A stretch of 11,524 bases of DNA from an uncultured Campylobacter sp. (GCF_938045405.1 NZ_CALIMW010000205.1:1-11524); one strand, 5' to 3'; shown: positions 1-6,510, counted from the first letter of the stretch. Notes: a model not told the origin generated them from the letters alone. Numbers and translations: made by a program.

Positions 1-1
1 A

Positions 2-271
2 ATCCCTTCAAAAATCATCTCGATCGACGAAAATAATTTCGCGACCGTGGAGACTCTGGGCGTGCGCCGCGGCGTGAGCTTGGATCTGCTCCCCGAACCC
101 GCGGCGGTCGGGGAGTACGTGCTGATCCACGTTGGCTTTGCGATGGAGAAGATCGATACGCAGCGAGCGAAGGAGAGTATCGAAATTTACGAGCAGATTG
201 CAAAGCAGATGAGGACGGAAGAGGGCTCCGTGTATGAAAGCATGGAGCCGAGAGCCGGCGCAGAGAATTAA
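2..271 (+). CDS. hypC: HypC, [NiFe]-hydrogenase maturation chaperone (5' end cut by window)
   Basis: HypC is a small cytoplasmic chaperone that binds HypD, carries the Fe(CN)2CO unit and delivers it to the hydrogenase large-subunit precursor. The reading frame is open from base 2 and begins IPSKIISID, which matches the segment just after the universal N-terminal MCLx of HypC, so only about four codons, including the essential Cys2, lie outside the window. The OB-fold pattern follows: LGVRRGVSLDLL, then VGEYVLIHVGFAMEKID, the family's characteristic GDYVLVHVGFA-like segment. The C-terminal helix ends in a short acidic tail. A GTG at 47 opens a shorter frame but lies inside the conserved domain, so it is not the start. 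It sits 34 bases upstream of hypD, in the usual hypBCDEA order of Campylobacter, and is probably cotranscribed with it. Confidence 0.93.
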   Translation: MPSKIISIDENNFATVETLGVRRGVSLDLLPEPAAVGEYVLIHVGFAMEKIDTQRAKESIEIYEQIAKQMRTEEGSVYESMEPRAGAEN

Positions 272-305
272 ACTGCTTGCAAACCCGTAAAATTTAAGGT
301 AAATA

Positions 306-1403
306 ATGGATCTAATCAAGGATTTTAGGGATAAGGAGCTGATTTTAGCGCTTAGCAAGCTGATAATTTCTAAAAGTAAAAAGCCGCTAAACATCATGGA
401 GATTTGCGGCGGACACACGCACTCGATCATGAAATTCGGCCTTCCGAGCCTGGTCGGCAAAAATATCAAATTTATCCACGGCCCCGGCTGTCCGGTGTGC
501 GTGATGCCGCGCAGTCGCATCGACGAGGCGATCAAGCTCGCCGCAATGCCGCAGAGTATTTTTTGCACTCTAGCAGACATGCTTCGAGTTCCTGGCTCTC
601 GCACGAGCTTACAGAAGCTGCGCAGCGAGGGGCACGACATCAGAGCGCTTTATAGCCCGCTTGATTGCATAAAGATCGCGCAGGAAAATCCGCAAAAAAC
701 GGTGATATTTTTTGCGATCGGCTTTGAGACTACGACGCCGATGAGTGCCGTGCTGATCGATAAAACGCTGAGTTTAGGGCTAAAAAATCTCTTTTTTCAC
801 ATCAACCACGTTACGGTGCCCGCGCCCGTGCGAGCGATCTTAGACGACGCGGATGTGCAGATAGACGCGTTTTTAGGGCCTAGCCACGTAAGCGTGATCA
901 CCGGCGCGAAGGCCTACGAAAGCATCGCGCGCGATTACAAAAAGCCGATCGCCGTAAGCGGATTTGAGCCGCTTGACATAATGGCGGGCGTGTTAAATTT
1001 GGTCGAGCAGCAAAATGCCGGCACCTACGAGGTTTTCAACGAATACGAGCGCGTCGTAAAAGAGGGCGGCAACCAAAAAGCGCAAAATTTGATAGATAAA
1101 TATTTTGAAATTTGCGATTTTCCGTGGCGAGGGCTCGGCGAAATTCCAAAAAGCGGCATGAAGTTGCGCCCGCAGTACGCGGCGCTGGATGCCAGGGTGC
1201 AGTTTGATTGCAGCGTACAGAGCGCTCCCGAGAGCAAGGCCTGTATCTGCGGCGAAATTTTACGCGGCAAAAAAAGCCCGTATGATTGCAAGGTTTTCGG
1301 TAAGCACTGCACGCCTCAAAACCCGATAGGATCGTGCATGGTCTCAAGCGAAGGGGCGTGCGCGGCGTACTATAAATACGGCGACGTCAAAAACGCGGGT
1401 TAA
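306..1403 (+). CDS. hypD: HypD, hydrogenase maturation iron-sulfur scaffold protein
   Basis: HypD is the [4Fe-4S] scaffold on which, with HypC, the Fe(CN)2CO group of [NiFe]-hydrogenases is assembled. At 365 residues it has the usual family length. Signature motifs are intact: MEICGGHTHS at 31-40 with Cys34, HGPGCPVCV at 58-66 with the Cys62/Cys65 thiol pair, IGFETTTP near 138-145, and a GPSHVSVITG block near 191-200. The C-terminal cluster-binding region has CICGEILRG at 313-321 and further cysteines at 328, 335, 344 and 352. Start: ATG at 306 with AAGGT five bases upstream (296-300). The gene follows hypC in the same direction. No key residue is missing, so it should be functional. Confidence 0.97.
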   Translation: MDLIKDFRDKELILALSKLIISKSKKPLNIMEICGGHTHSIMKFGLPSLVGKNIKFIHGPGCPVCVMPRSRIDEAIKLAAMPQSIFCTLADMLRVPGSRTSLQKLRSEGHDIRALYSPLDCIKIAQENPQKTVIFFAIGFETTTPMSAVLIDKTLSLGLKNLFFHINHVTVPAPVRAILDDADVQIDAFLGPSHVSVITGAKAYESIARDYKKPIAVSGFEPLDIMAGVLNLVEQQNAGTYEVFNEYERVVKEGGNQKAQNLIDKYFEICDFPWRGLGEIPKSGMKLRPQYAALDARVQFDCSVQSAPESKACICGEILRGKKSPYDCKVFGKHCTPQNPIGSCMVSSEGACAAYYKYGDVKNAG

Positions 1404-1429
1404 ATTTTGCGCGCGGTATCGCAGAGCGT

Positions 1430-1461
1430 AAATTTTAAAAATAAGTCGTACTTTAAAATTT
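1430..1461. repeat. AT-only inverted repeat between hypD and hypE
   Basis: AAATTTTAAA at 1430-1439 is matched exactly by its reverse complement TTTAAAATTT at 1452-1461, with 12 bases between. The arms contain no G or C and no T-run follows, so a strong terminator is unlikely. It lies in the 164-base gap that separates hypD from hypE. AAATTT palindromes are common in Campylobacter spacers, so it may have no function. Confidence 0.5.
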
Positions 1462-1550
1462 TAATCGAAGCAAAACGTTGCACTAAATTTGCTTTGAAAA
1501 TTTGCGCGGCGCCGTAGCGGCACGGCTTGTTCGGCTGCACAATACGGGCT

Positions 1551-1556
1551 TATAAA
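1551..1556 (+). promoter_or_regulatory. Possible -10 box for hypE
   Basis: TATAAA is followed by a T-rich stretch 27 bases upstream of the proposed TTG start. A transcript would begin near 1563. That leaves room for the AAAAGGA ribosome binding site at 1571-1577 before TTG 1583, but almost none before GTG 1568. No -35 box is visible, as is usual for Campylobacter sigma-70 promoters. hypE could equally be read through from hypD. Confidence 0.35.
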
Positions 1557-1582
1557 TTTAAAACCGAGTGAAAAGGAAAAAT

Positions 1583-2773
1583 TTGAACGAAACTATACTT
1601 TTAAGCCACGGCGGCGGCGGCGAGGAGATGAATAGGCTCATCAACGAGACGATCTTTGCGGCGTTTGATAATGAAATTTTACGCGCAAACAACGACAGCG
1701 CGATACTAAATTTAAATTTAGACGCTGGGGCGGGTTTTGATCGCGCGGAGCCGAGCTCTACTTTGAATTCTGCGAGCTCTAGCGGCGAGCTAGCTTTCAG
1801 CACCGACAGTTTCGTCGTCACGCCGCTGTTTTTTAACGGCGGCGACATCGGCAAGATCGCCGTTTGCGGCACCGTCAACGACCTTGCGATGGTGGGCGCC
1901 AAGCCGCTGTTTTTAAGCTGCGCGCTCATCATCGAGGAGGGGCTTAGCCTAAGCGAGCTGCGACGCATCCTGGACTCGATGGCAAGCACCGCGCGAAGCT
2001 GCGGCGTTCGCATCGTTTGCGGCGACACGAAGGTCGTGCCGCGCGGCAAATGCGATAAAATTTTCATCAACACTAGCGGCATCGGCCGTGTTTTGCGACC
2101 TGCGCGCGTGCAAAACATCAAAGCGGGCGCAAAAATTCTACTTAGCGGCGACATCGGACGGCACGGAGCGGTGATACTCGCGGCACGCGACGAGATCGCG
2201 CTAAGCAGCGAGCTGCAAAGCGACTGCAAACCGCTTTGCGCTGCGGTAGAAAAGCTGATCTCGCAAGGCGTGAAGATCCAAGCGATGCGAGATGCGACGC
2301 GCGGCGGGCTCAGCGCGGTTTTGAACGAATTCGCAAGCTCCAGCGGGCTTGAATTTTTAGTGCGCGAAGAGGATATCAAAATCAGCGACGAAGTAGTGGG
2401 CGTGTGCGAGCTGCTGGGCTTCGAGCCTTACGAGCTTGCAAACGAAGGCACTTTCGTAGCGATCGTAGAAGATGACGCCGAGGCGGATAGGGCGCTTGAA
2501 ATACTGCGCGAATTTGACGCAAATGCCGCAATCATCGGCGAGGTACGCGAAGTAGGGCACGGCGGAGGCGAATTTGAAGGCACTTTGACGCCTAAACTTA
2601 GCGCGCGGGACGAATTTACGGGCGCGAGCGACGCGGGCACGGCATCAGAAAATAGGGCGGGGCAATTTCAAACTTCGCATGCGGCAAAAGGGCGAGTGAT
2701 TTTGCAAAACGCCTACGGCTCTCAGCGATTTTTGGAACTTCCGAAAGGCGAACTGCTGCCGCGGATTTGTTAA
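1583..2773 (+). CDS. hypE: HypE, carbamoyl dehydratase for the cyanide ligand of [NiFe]-hydrogenase (TTG start)
   Basis: HypE uses ATP to dehydrate the carbamoyl group on its C-terminal cysteine to a thiocyanate, the source of the CN ligands. The protein ends in LLPRIC, so the reactive C-terminal Cys (396) is present. The N-terminal LSHGGGGEEMN glycine-rich motif, AFSTDSFVV, VCGDTKVVPRG, SGDIGRHGA and MRDATRGGLSAVLNE blocks identify the PurM/AIR-synthase fold. Start: a GTG at 1568 would add MKRKN, but the only good ribosome binding site, AAAAGGA at 1571-1577, lies inside that extension and correctly precedes TTG 1583. The protein then begins MNETILLSHGG, as in other Campylobacter HypE. At 396 residues it is about 60-70 longer than usual. 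The excess sits at about 44-68 (Ala/Ser-rich) and 324-369 (Gly/Ala/Thr-rich), both away from the motifs. Confidence 0.95.
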   Translation: MNETILLSHGGGGEEMNRLINETIFAAFDNEILRANNDSAILNLNLDAGAGFDRAEPSSTLNSASSSGELAFSTDSFVVTPLFFNGGDIGKIAVCGTVNDLAMVGAKPLFLSCALIIEEGLSLSELRRILDSMASTARSCGVRIVCGDTKVVPRGKCDKIFINTSGIGRVLRPARVQNIKAGAKILLSGDIGRHGAVILAARDEIALSSELQSDCKPLCAAVEKLISQGVKIQAMRDATRGGLSAVLNEFASSSGLEFLVREEDIKISDEVVGVCELLGFEPYELANEGTFVAIVEDDAEADRALEILREFDANAAIIGEVREVGHGGGEFEGTLTPKLSARDEFTGASDAGTASENRAGQFQTSHAAKGRVILQNAYGSQRFLELPKGELLPRIC

Positions 2774-2810
2774 ATTTGCGTGCAAATTTGGCAAATTTAA
2801 ACTTAAATTT
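2772..2810. repeat. Two adjacent AAATTT-type inverted repeats after hypE
   Basis: AAATTTGC (2772-2779) pairs with GCAAATTT (2782-2789), and AAATTTAA (2793-2800) pairs with TTAAATTT (2803-2810). Each has 8-base arms and a 2-base centre. The first overlaps the hypE stop codon. The arms are AT-rich and the loops too short for ordinary RNA hairpins, and no clear T-tract follows, so a terminator call is weak. They could be protein-binding dyads or just the genus's spacer sequence style. Confidence 0.4.
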
Positions 2811-2844
2811 TAGAGTACGTTTTTAAATTTACAACAAAATTTCG

Positions 2845-2866
2845 TATAAAATACGGCGCGGCCGTA
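2845..2866 (+). promoter_or_regulatory. -10-like box and GC-rich dyad upstream of hypA
   Basis: TATAAAAT at 2845-2852 looks like a -10 element. It is followed directly by TACGGC (2852-2857), GCG, then GCCGTA (2861-2866), a perfect 6-base inverted repeat with a 3-base centre. The dyad would cover the transcription start, between promoter and ribosome binding site (AGAGGT, 2873-2878), in an otherwise AT-rich spacer. This is a typical place for an operator, or for a small hairpin in the leader. No known regulator site was recognised. Confidence 0.35.
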
Positions 2867-2882
2867 AAATTTAGAGGTAAAA

Positions 2883-3440
2883 ATGCATGAACTATCGATC
2901 GTAGCGGATCTTGTGGCGCTATGCGAAAAGGCGCTAAACGCCGAAAAAGCAAAGAAAAAAGGCGCGGTCGAGCAGGGCGATAAAAACCCCTGTGACATCG
3001 CCAATACCGCTAGAAATATGGATTTCGCGAATGCCGACACAATGGGAGCTAAGAATGCCGAAAATACGGGCGTTGCGGATATGGACTCGAACGACAAAAA
3101 CGGCGATTTTTATAAAAATTTAGATGTAAAACCACAGGCGCCCTACGATACATTTAGTTCGAAAAGTCCGCAGATAAGGGAACTGCACGTAAAAATAGGG
3201 CGACTAAGCGGCGTGGAAGCGCATTATTTGCAAAACTGCTATGAAGTCTTTCGCGCAGGCACCGTCTGCGAAAATGCGGATCTCATCATCCACACCCAAG
3301 AGATCGTCGTAAAATGTAAAAACTGCGGTTTTAGCGGAGATTTGACGCAGAACGACTTTTCTTGCCCGCGCTGCAAAAGCTCCGAAATCAGCGTAATCGA
3401 CGGCGAGGATATGTACCTAATGCGCCTGGTTATCGAATAA
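2883..3440 (+). CDS. hypA: HypA, nickel-insertion protein for hydrogenase, with a large internal insertion
   Basis: HypA binds nickel through its N-terminus and works with HypB to insert it into the hydrogenase large subunit; in some relatives it also serves urease. The start MHELSIV carries the nickel-ligand His2. The zinc-binding part has CKNC (Cys145, Cys148) and CPRC (Cys161, Cys164), and the C-terminus VIDGEDMYLMRLVIE is typical. The normal core resumes at IRELHVKIGRLSGVE (98-112). Family members are about 113-120 residues; this one is 185. The excess is one block at about 26-97, between the first helix and the first strand, rich in Asn, Asp, Ala, Lys and Met and looking disordered. Frame, codon style and both flanks are continuous, so it is an insertion, not a fusion of two genes. 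ATG 2883 has AGAGGT at 2873-2878. Confidence 0.94.
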   Translation: MHELSIVADLVALCEKALNAEKAKKKGAVEQGDKNPCDIANTARNMDFANADTMGAKNAENTGVADMDSNDKNGDFYKNLDVKPQAPYDTFSSKSPQIRELHVKIGRLSGVEAHYLQNCYEVFRAGTVCENADLIIHTQEIVVKCKNCGFSGDLTQNDFSCPRCKSSEISVIDGEDMYLMRLVIE

Positions 3441-4171
3441 AAGAGGGCGTTTTTAGGCGAAAACTTCCTATATTTCGAATTTAAACTCCTTACCTAAGCA
3501 AAACTTCATTTCTGCCCAATTCAGATATTTATCTATTTTAATTCTTGCAGAAAGCACATCGTCTTGCTGATTTCATTTGAAGTCACATAAATTATCAAAT
3601 ATAGATTTATGTAAAAATTATTCTAATAAAAAATCACTAATAAAAACACCAAATGCGTTAAAAATGCATGAAATTATTCATACAATTATACGTGAATTTC
3701 GTATTGAATTTTTACTTGAAAATTATAGTTTTCAATATAAAATATATAAGATTATGGGAACCATAGCGCTTTTTAACACTATTTATCGTATATCGACTCA
3801 AAGAACCCAAAGAGACAAAATGCGAAAATGCGAGTTTTCTCTATATATGAGTTTTTTTACTTTACTATCGTTCCATTTAGCTTTTAAATTTAAAGTCAAT
3901 TACTTTATGATGCAAACACGCTGTGCGGTATAAAATAAAATTTCATAATTTATTAGCACAAAAGCCAAATTACCCTATGTTTACTCCCAAATTGCCAATT
4001 TGCCCTCTTTCGGAATTCAACCTTTTAAACAAAATAGATTAAATTCCATTCAAATTTTGCTTGCGCCCTCCCCCTCGTATTGCTATTAGTAGATTTCTCA
4101 CACTCGACGCTAAATTCTAAAATTTGGCAACTCGCAGTTTCTAAATTTATCTAAATTTCAAACCCCGCAAG
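3441..4171. other. AT-rich stretch between hypA and the next membrane gene
   Basis: About 730 bases in which base composition drops well below that of the flanking genes, most clearly from 3577 to 3940, where long A/T runs dominate. No RNA gene, transposase or integrase was recognised. It contains one doubtful open frame (listed separately), a short inverted repeat CAAATT-GCC-AATTTG near 3989-4003, and many scattered stops. The change of composition suggests a decayed or foreign segment. Confidence 0.5.
3577..3933 (+). CDS. Doubtful 118-codon open frame, unknown product
   Basis: The frame opens at a TTG with no convincing ribosome binding site. An internal ATG at 3664 would give about 89 residues. 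The protein is rich in Lys, Ile, Phe, Tyr and Asn with few Gly/Ala, as expected from AT-rich DNA. It contains a basic N-terminal part, a segment MHEIIHTIIREFRIEFLLENYSFQYKIY cut here at 30-57 in fuller context, and a hydrophobic stretch around 90-105. I recognise no family. It could be a remnant of a transferred gene, for example from a surface-polysaccharide locus, or chance. Open length in AT-rich DNA is weaker than usual evidence because stops should be frequent, so the 118 open codons keep it on the list. Confidence 0.2.
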   Translation: MKSHKLSNIDLCKNYSNKKSLIKTPNALKMHEIIHTIIREFRIEFLLENYSFQYKIYKIMGTIALFNTIYRISTQRTQRDKMRKCEFSLYMSFFTLLSFHLAFKFKVNYFMMQTRCAV

Positions 4172-4177
4172 TATAAT
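4172..4177 (+). promoter_or_regulatory. -10 box for the membrane gene at 4214
   Basis: A perfect TATAAT lies 36 bases upstream of the ATG at 4214, preceded by a T/A-rich region. A transcript would start near 4184, giving a leader of about 30 bases. A ribosome binding site AAAGG at 4200-4204 has 9 bases spacing to the ATG. Confidence 0.5.
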
Positions 4178-4213
4178 CCGCCATAGATTTTAAAATTCCA
4201 AAGGCACAACTTT

Positions 4214-4948
4214 ATGAACCCTAAAATTTTAAGCGCCATAAAATTTCGCGGCATAATCTCTAGCGTTTTATCGATCTGCTGTTATTTGATCATTTGGGCT
4301 TGTTGCGAGTTTTGGCATGACGTTGAAATAAGCAAATTTTTAGGCGTTGCCGCCGTAATTGTTGCCATAATTTTCGCTTCGATGATTTTTAAACTCTCGG
4401 CAACCAAAATTATCTCTGATATCTCCGATAGTAAGGTCTTTAGGACGTATTTAATTACCTTTATTGTTCGAGTGCTTTGGACTATCATGGTTATCGCATT
4501 TTTATTGTATGCTATAAATATCGCGAGCTCGGAAACTCTCAATTACTTCTTGCATAGCCACAGAGAATCTTTTGTAGATACATTCTATTCTGTTATTAGA
4601 ACAACTCAAAATATAGGGTTTAGTTATCAAAACGAAGCGACGCTGATTGCCATATGGAGCAATATCTTTCTTGTTGTAATTCCAGTACTTAAAACTATTA
4701 ATTACGTAGTGTTGATACTAGTGTATTATAAACTAGGCAAAGCTGCTACAAATAAGATTTTTTACTTCTGTGGAGGATTATATTTTATGTATTGGATACT
4801 TCTAAATATTATGAATGTATTCGTTAATCTTCCGAAAATAAGCAATGTAACAGCGGTATGTATCATACTTATAGCGATTTTTTTATCTGAAATTTTAGAA
4901 CTTATCGCCTGGATTAGGATTAAAGGCATTGCGGGCGCAGAGCTTTAG
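4214..4948 (+). CDS. Multi-spanning membrane protein, unknown function, distant relative of the 9823 family
   Basis: A 244-residue integral inner-membrane protein with no recognised domain. Hydrophobic segments are visible near 12-34, 43-61, 79-104, 145-174, 182-205 and 210-232, so about six spans. No cleavable signal peptide is evident. The last span ends ILELIAWIRIKGI, which resembles IVHLLAWNKIEKI at the end of the tandem genes at 9823 and 10525. Other points align in the same order: a KIISDISDSKVFRTYL segment before span 3 versus RKISALSGI...LYRN, and GLYFMYWILLN versus VGLFVLNILCN before the last span. This suggests a diverged paralog. It has its own TATAAT box and stands alone between AT-rich spacers. 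Codon use is more AT-rich than in the hyp genes. I cannot assign a function. Confidence 0.75.
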   Translation: MNPKILSAIKFRGIISSVLSICCYLIIWACCEFWHDVEISKFLGVAAVIVAIIFASMIFKLSATKIISDISDSKVFRTYLITFIVRVLWTIMVIAFLLYAINIASSETLNYFLHSHRESFVDTFYSVIRTTQNIGFSYQNEATLIAIWSNIFLVVIPVLKTINYVVLILVYYKLGKAATNKIFYFCGGLYFMYWILLNIMNVFVNLPKISNVTAVCIILIAIFLSEILELIAWIRIKGIAGAEL

Positions 4949-5255
4949 AATAAAAATTTATGGACGACGCCTGCAAAATAAAAATCATAAATCTGGGTTA
5001 GAATTACGCGCAAGCCGCTTGAAATTTTACAAATTTGCTTCACAAATTCCATATCGCACCGCAAAATTCTACATGAAATTTATATGCATGATGTAAATTT
5101 TCAAATTCGCCCTACTTTAAAATTTCATCTTTTACCTAAAATTTATCATTAAAAATCTATAATATTTTAAAATATATTTTCTAAACGCAGCCGCCTAAAA
5201 AGCACGTACAAACGGGCGTATTAAAAAGTATATAATCTAAATTAAAGGAAAAAAC
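4949..5255. other. Spacer of about 300 bases upstream of the first binding-protein gene
   Basis: No coding sequence is supported here. The spacer is AT-rich with repeated AAATTT and CAAATT pieces. It carries ATATTTTAAAATAT, a perfect 14-base palindrome, at 5162-5175, immediately after and overlapping a TATAAT at 5158-5163. A second TATAAT at 5231-5236 is the better-placed promoter for the following gene. The palindrome could be an operator, for example for a metal-responsive repressor, but no Fur or NikR consensus was convincingly matched. Confidence 0.45.
5231..5236 (+). promoter_or_regulatory. -10 box for the first binding-protein gene
   Basis: TATAAT lies 20 bases before ATG 5256, with the ribosome binding site AAAGGAA at 5244-5250. 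Transcription would begin near 5243, giving a very short leader. The alternative TATAAT at 5158-5163 would give a leader of about 85 bases containing the 14-base palindrome. Confidence 0.5.
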
Positions 5256-6287
5256 ATGAGTAAATTTCACTCTTTCGCGCTGGCCCTTGCGCTGTGCGCG
5301 AGTTCGCTTTTCGCAGATCGGCTCGTAACCGATCAGCTAGGCCGCGACGTCACGCTGCCTGATCAGGTTAAGCGCATAGTCGTGCTTCAGCACCAAAGCC
5401 TAAACGCGCTCAACGAGCTAAACGCGCTGGATAATGTTGTCGGCGTGCAGGAGTCGTGGGAAAAGTCGCTTGGCAAAAACTACATCCGCCTGGCACCAAG
5501 CCTAAAAGACATGCCCACACCTGGCGATCTAAAGGTCATCAACTACGAGGCGGTGCTTAAGCTAAAGCCCGACGTCGTGATCGTCACGAACTACATCCCG
5601 CAAGAATACATCGACAAAATGACGGAGCTCAAAATCCCAGTCATCGCCGTTAGCTTTCAGCGTAGCGACGCCGCCGATAAAGGCAAGCTAAATCCGACCT
5701 TCAAAGACGACGAGGCGGCCTACACCGAGGGCTTTTACGACGGGATCGAGCTTCTTGGCAAGGTCGCAAACCGCGAGAAGGAGGCCGCCGAGCTCATAAG
5801 CTTCGTCAAAACCTCGCAAGAGCAGCTAAAGGCTAAATTTAGCGATTTCATCGTGGATAAAAGACCTAAAATTTACATGGCAAATCCCGATCTCACGACC
5901 TACGGCAGCGGCAAATACACGGGCATAATGTTTATGCGAGCCGGCGCGCAAAACGTCGCAGCAGAGAGCATCAAAGGCTACAAGCAGGTATTTGCCGAAC
6001 AAGTTTTAGCGTGGGCGCCGCAGATGATCTTCGTGCAGGATCGCTACCCGCAGGTACCCGCCGAGCTTAAATCCAACCCGCAGCTTGCAAATTTAAGCGC
6101 TGTCAAAGAGGATAAAATTTACATGATGCCCGAATACGCCAAAGTGTGGGGCTATCCGACTGCCGAAGCTATGGCGCTTGGCGAGTGGTGGCTAGCGATA
6201 AAGCTCTATCCAACGCACTTTGACGAAGCGGAATTTAACAAAAAAAGTAGAGGAATTTTATCAAAAATTCTACCGCACGAGCTATAA
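5256..6287 (+). CDS. Periplasmic metal/chelate-binding protein of an ABC importer, frameshifted at the C-terminus
   Basis: Class III solute-binding protein (Peripla_BP_2, FecB/BtuF type) that captures a metal or metal chelate in the periplasm. A signal peptide runs to ALCASSLFA, cleaved before DRLVTDQLGR at residue 21. The usual core follows: VKRIVVLQHQSLNAL, YEAVLKLKPDVVIV, a long central helix, and TTYGSGKYTGIMFMRAGAQNV near 214-234. It is closely similar throughout to the protein at 6559 up to Lys330. There an A7 run (6240-6246) replaces the A6 of the paralog, and the tail becomes SRGILSKILPHEL. Removing one A restores KKVEEFYQKFYRTSYK, nearly the paralog's ending, with a stop at 6289-6291 overlapping the next ATG. 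The change affects only the last helix, so the protein may still fold. Substrate unknown. Its GC content looks higher than that of its paralog. Confidence 0.9.
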   Translation: MSKFHSFALALALCASSLFADRLVTDQLGRDVTLPDQVKRIVVLQHQSLNALNELNALDNVVGVQESWEKSLGKNYIRLAPSLKDMPTPGDLKVINYEAVLKLKPDVVIVTNYIPQEYIDKMTELKIPVIAVSFQRSDAADKGKLNPTFKDDEAAYTEGFYDGIELLGKVANREKEAAELISFVKTSQEQLKAKFSDFIVDKRPKIYMANPDLTTYGSGKYTGIMFMRAGAQNVAAESIKGYKQVFAEQVLAWAPQMIFVQDRYPQVPAELKSNPQLANLSAVKEDKIYMMPEYAKVWGYPTAEAMALGEWWLAIKLYPTHFDEAEFNKKSRGILSKILPHEL

Positions 6288-6395
6288 ATGAAATTTTCCG
6301 CCCTGCTGCTGCTATGGGTTCTGCTGTTTGCGGTATCGCTTGGCATCGGGCAGTATCCGATTAGCCTAGAGGAGACGGGTAAAAATTTTTACTAG
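6288..6395 (+). pseudogene. Truncated FecCD-type permease stub (first transporter copy)
   Basis: ATG 6288 opens a 35-codon frame reading MKFSALLLLWVLLFAVSLGI then GQYPISLEET. It matches the N-terminus of the complete permease at 7605 (ILLLFWVVLALISLASGQFHIPLEEI) at the same positions, including the G-Q-aromatic and (P/S)LEE pieces. Homology stops after about residue 30 and the frame ends at TAG 6393-6395. None of the remaining nine or so spans or an ATPase is found before the next promoter. The ATG overlaps the frameshift-corrected stop of the preceding gene (ATGA), the normal coupling in such operons. This is the scar of a deletion in a duplicated transporter operon. Confidence 0.8.
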
Positions 6396-6491
6396 CAAAA
6401 TTCTGCGTAAAATCACAAAATTCTGCCCTACGAAAGCATCTGAAATCCCCCACGACAAAATCAAAATTTATATAAAAATTTATCTGGATTT

Positions 6492-6510
6492 TATACTGAT
6501 CAGCTATAAT
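6492..6510 (+). promoter_or_regulatory. Two overlapping -10-like boxes for the intact transporter operon
   Basis: TATACT at 6492-6497 and TATAAT at 6505-6510 stand 13 bases apart, with the 8-base palindrome CTGATCAG (6496-6503) between them. The second would start transcription near 6517 and give a leader of about 42 bases before ATG 6559. The palindrome between two candidate -10 boxes could be an operator, but no known binding site was recognised. Confidence 0.45.

Noticed and set aside
47..271. Independent 74-residue gene from GTG 47
   Set aside because: The frame continues upstream to base 2 with conserved HypC sequence, so this is only the inner part of hypC.
1558..2379. Long open frame (273 codons) on the minus strand
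   Set aside because: It is antisense to hypE, which has complete family motifs; the minus-strand product is Ser/Leu-rich shadow sequence with no domain.
3441..3470. Terminator after hypA (GTTTT...AAAAC)
   Set aside because: The stem has only five mostly A-T pairs and no T-run follows it.
3468..3572. 34-codon open stretch on the minus strand ending ...NWAEMKFCLGKEFKFEI
   Set aside because: It looks somewhat protein-like but has no start codon, is closed by an upstream stop at 3573-3575, and I recognise no family. It could be a gene remnant; support is too weak to list.
5130..5160. Fur box upstream of the first binding-protein gene (TTATCATTAAAAATC)
   Set aside because: Only a partial match to the GATAAT-type consensus in AT-rich DNA, with no clear symmetry.
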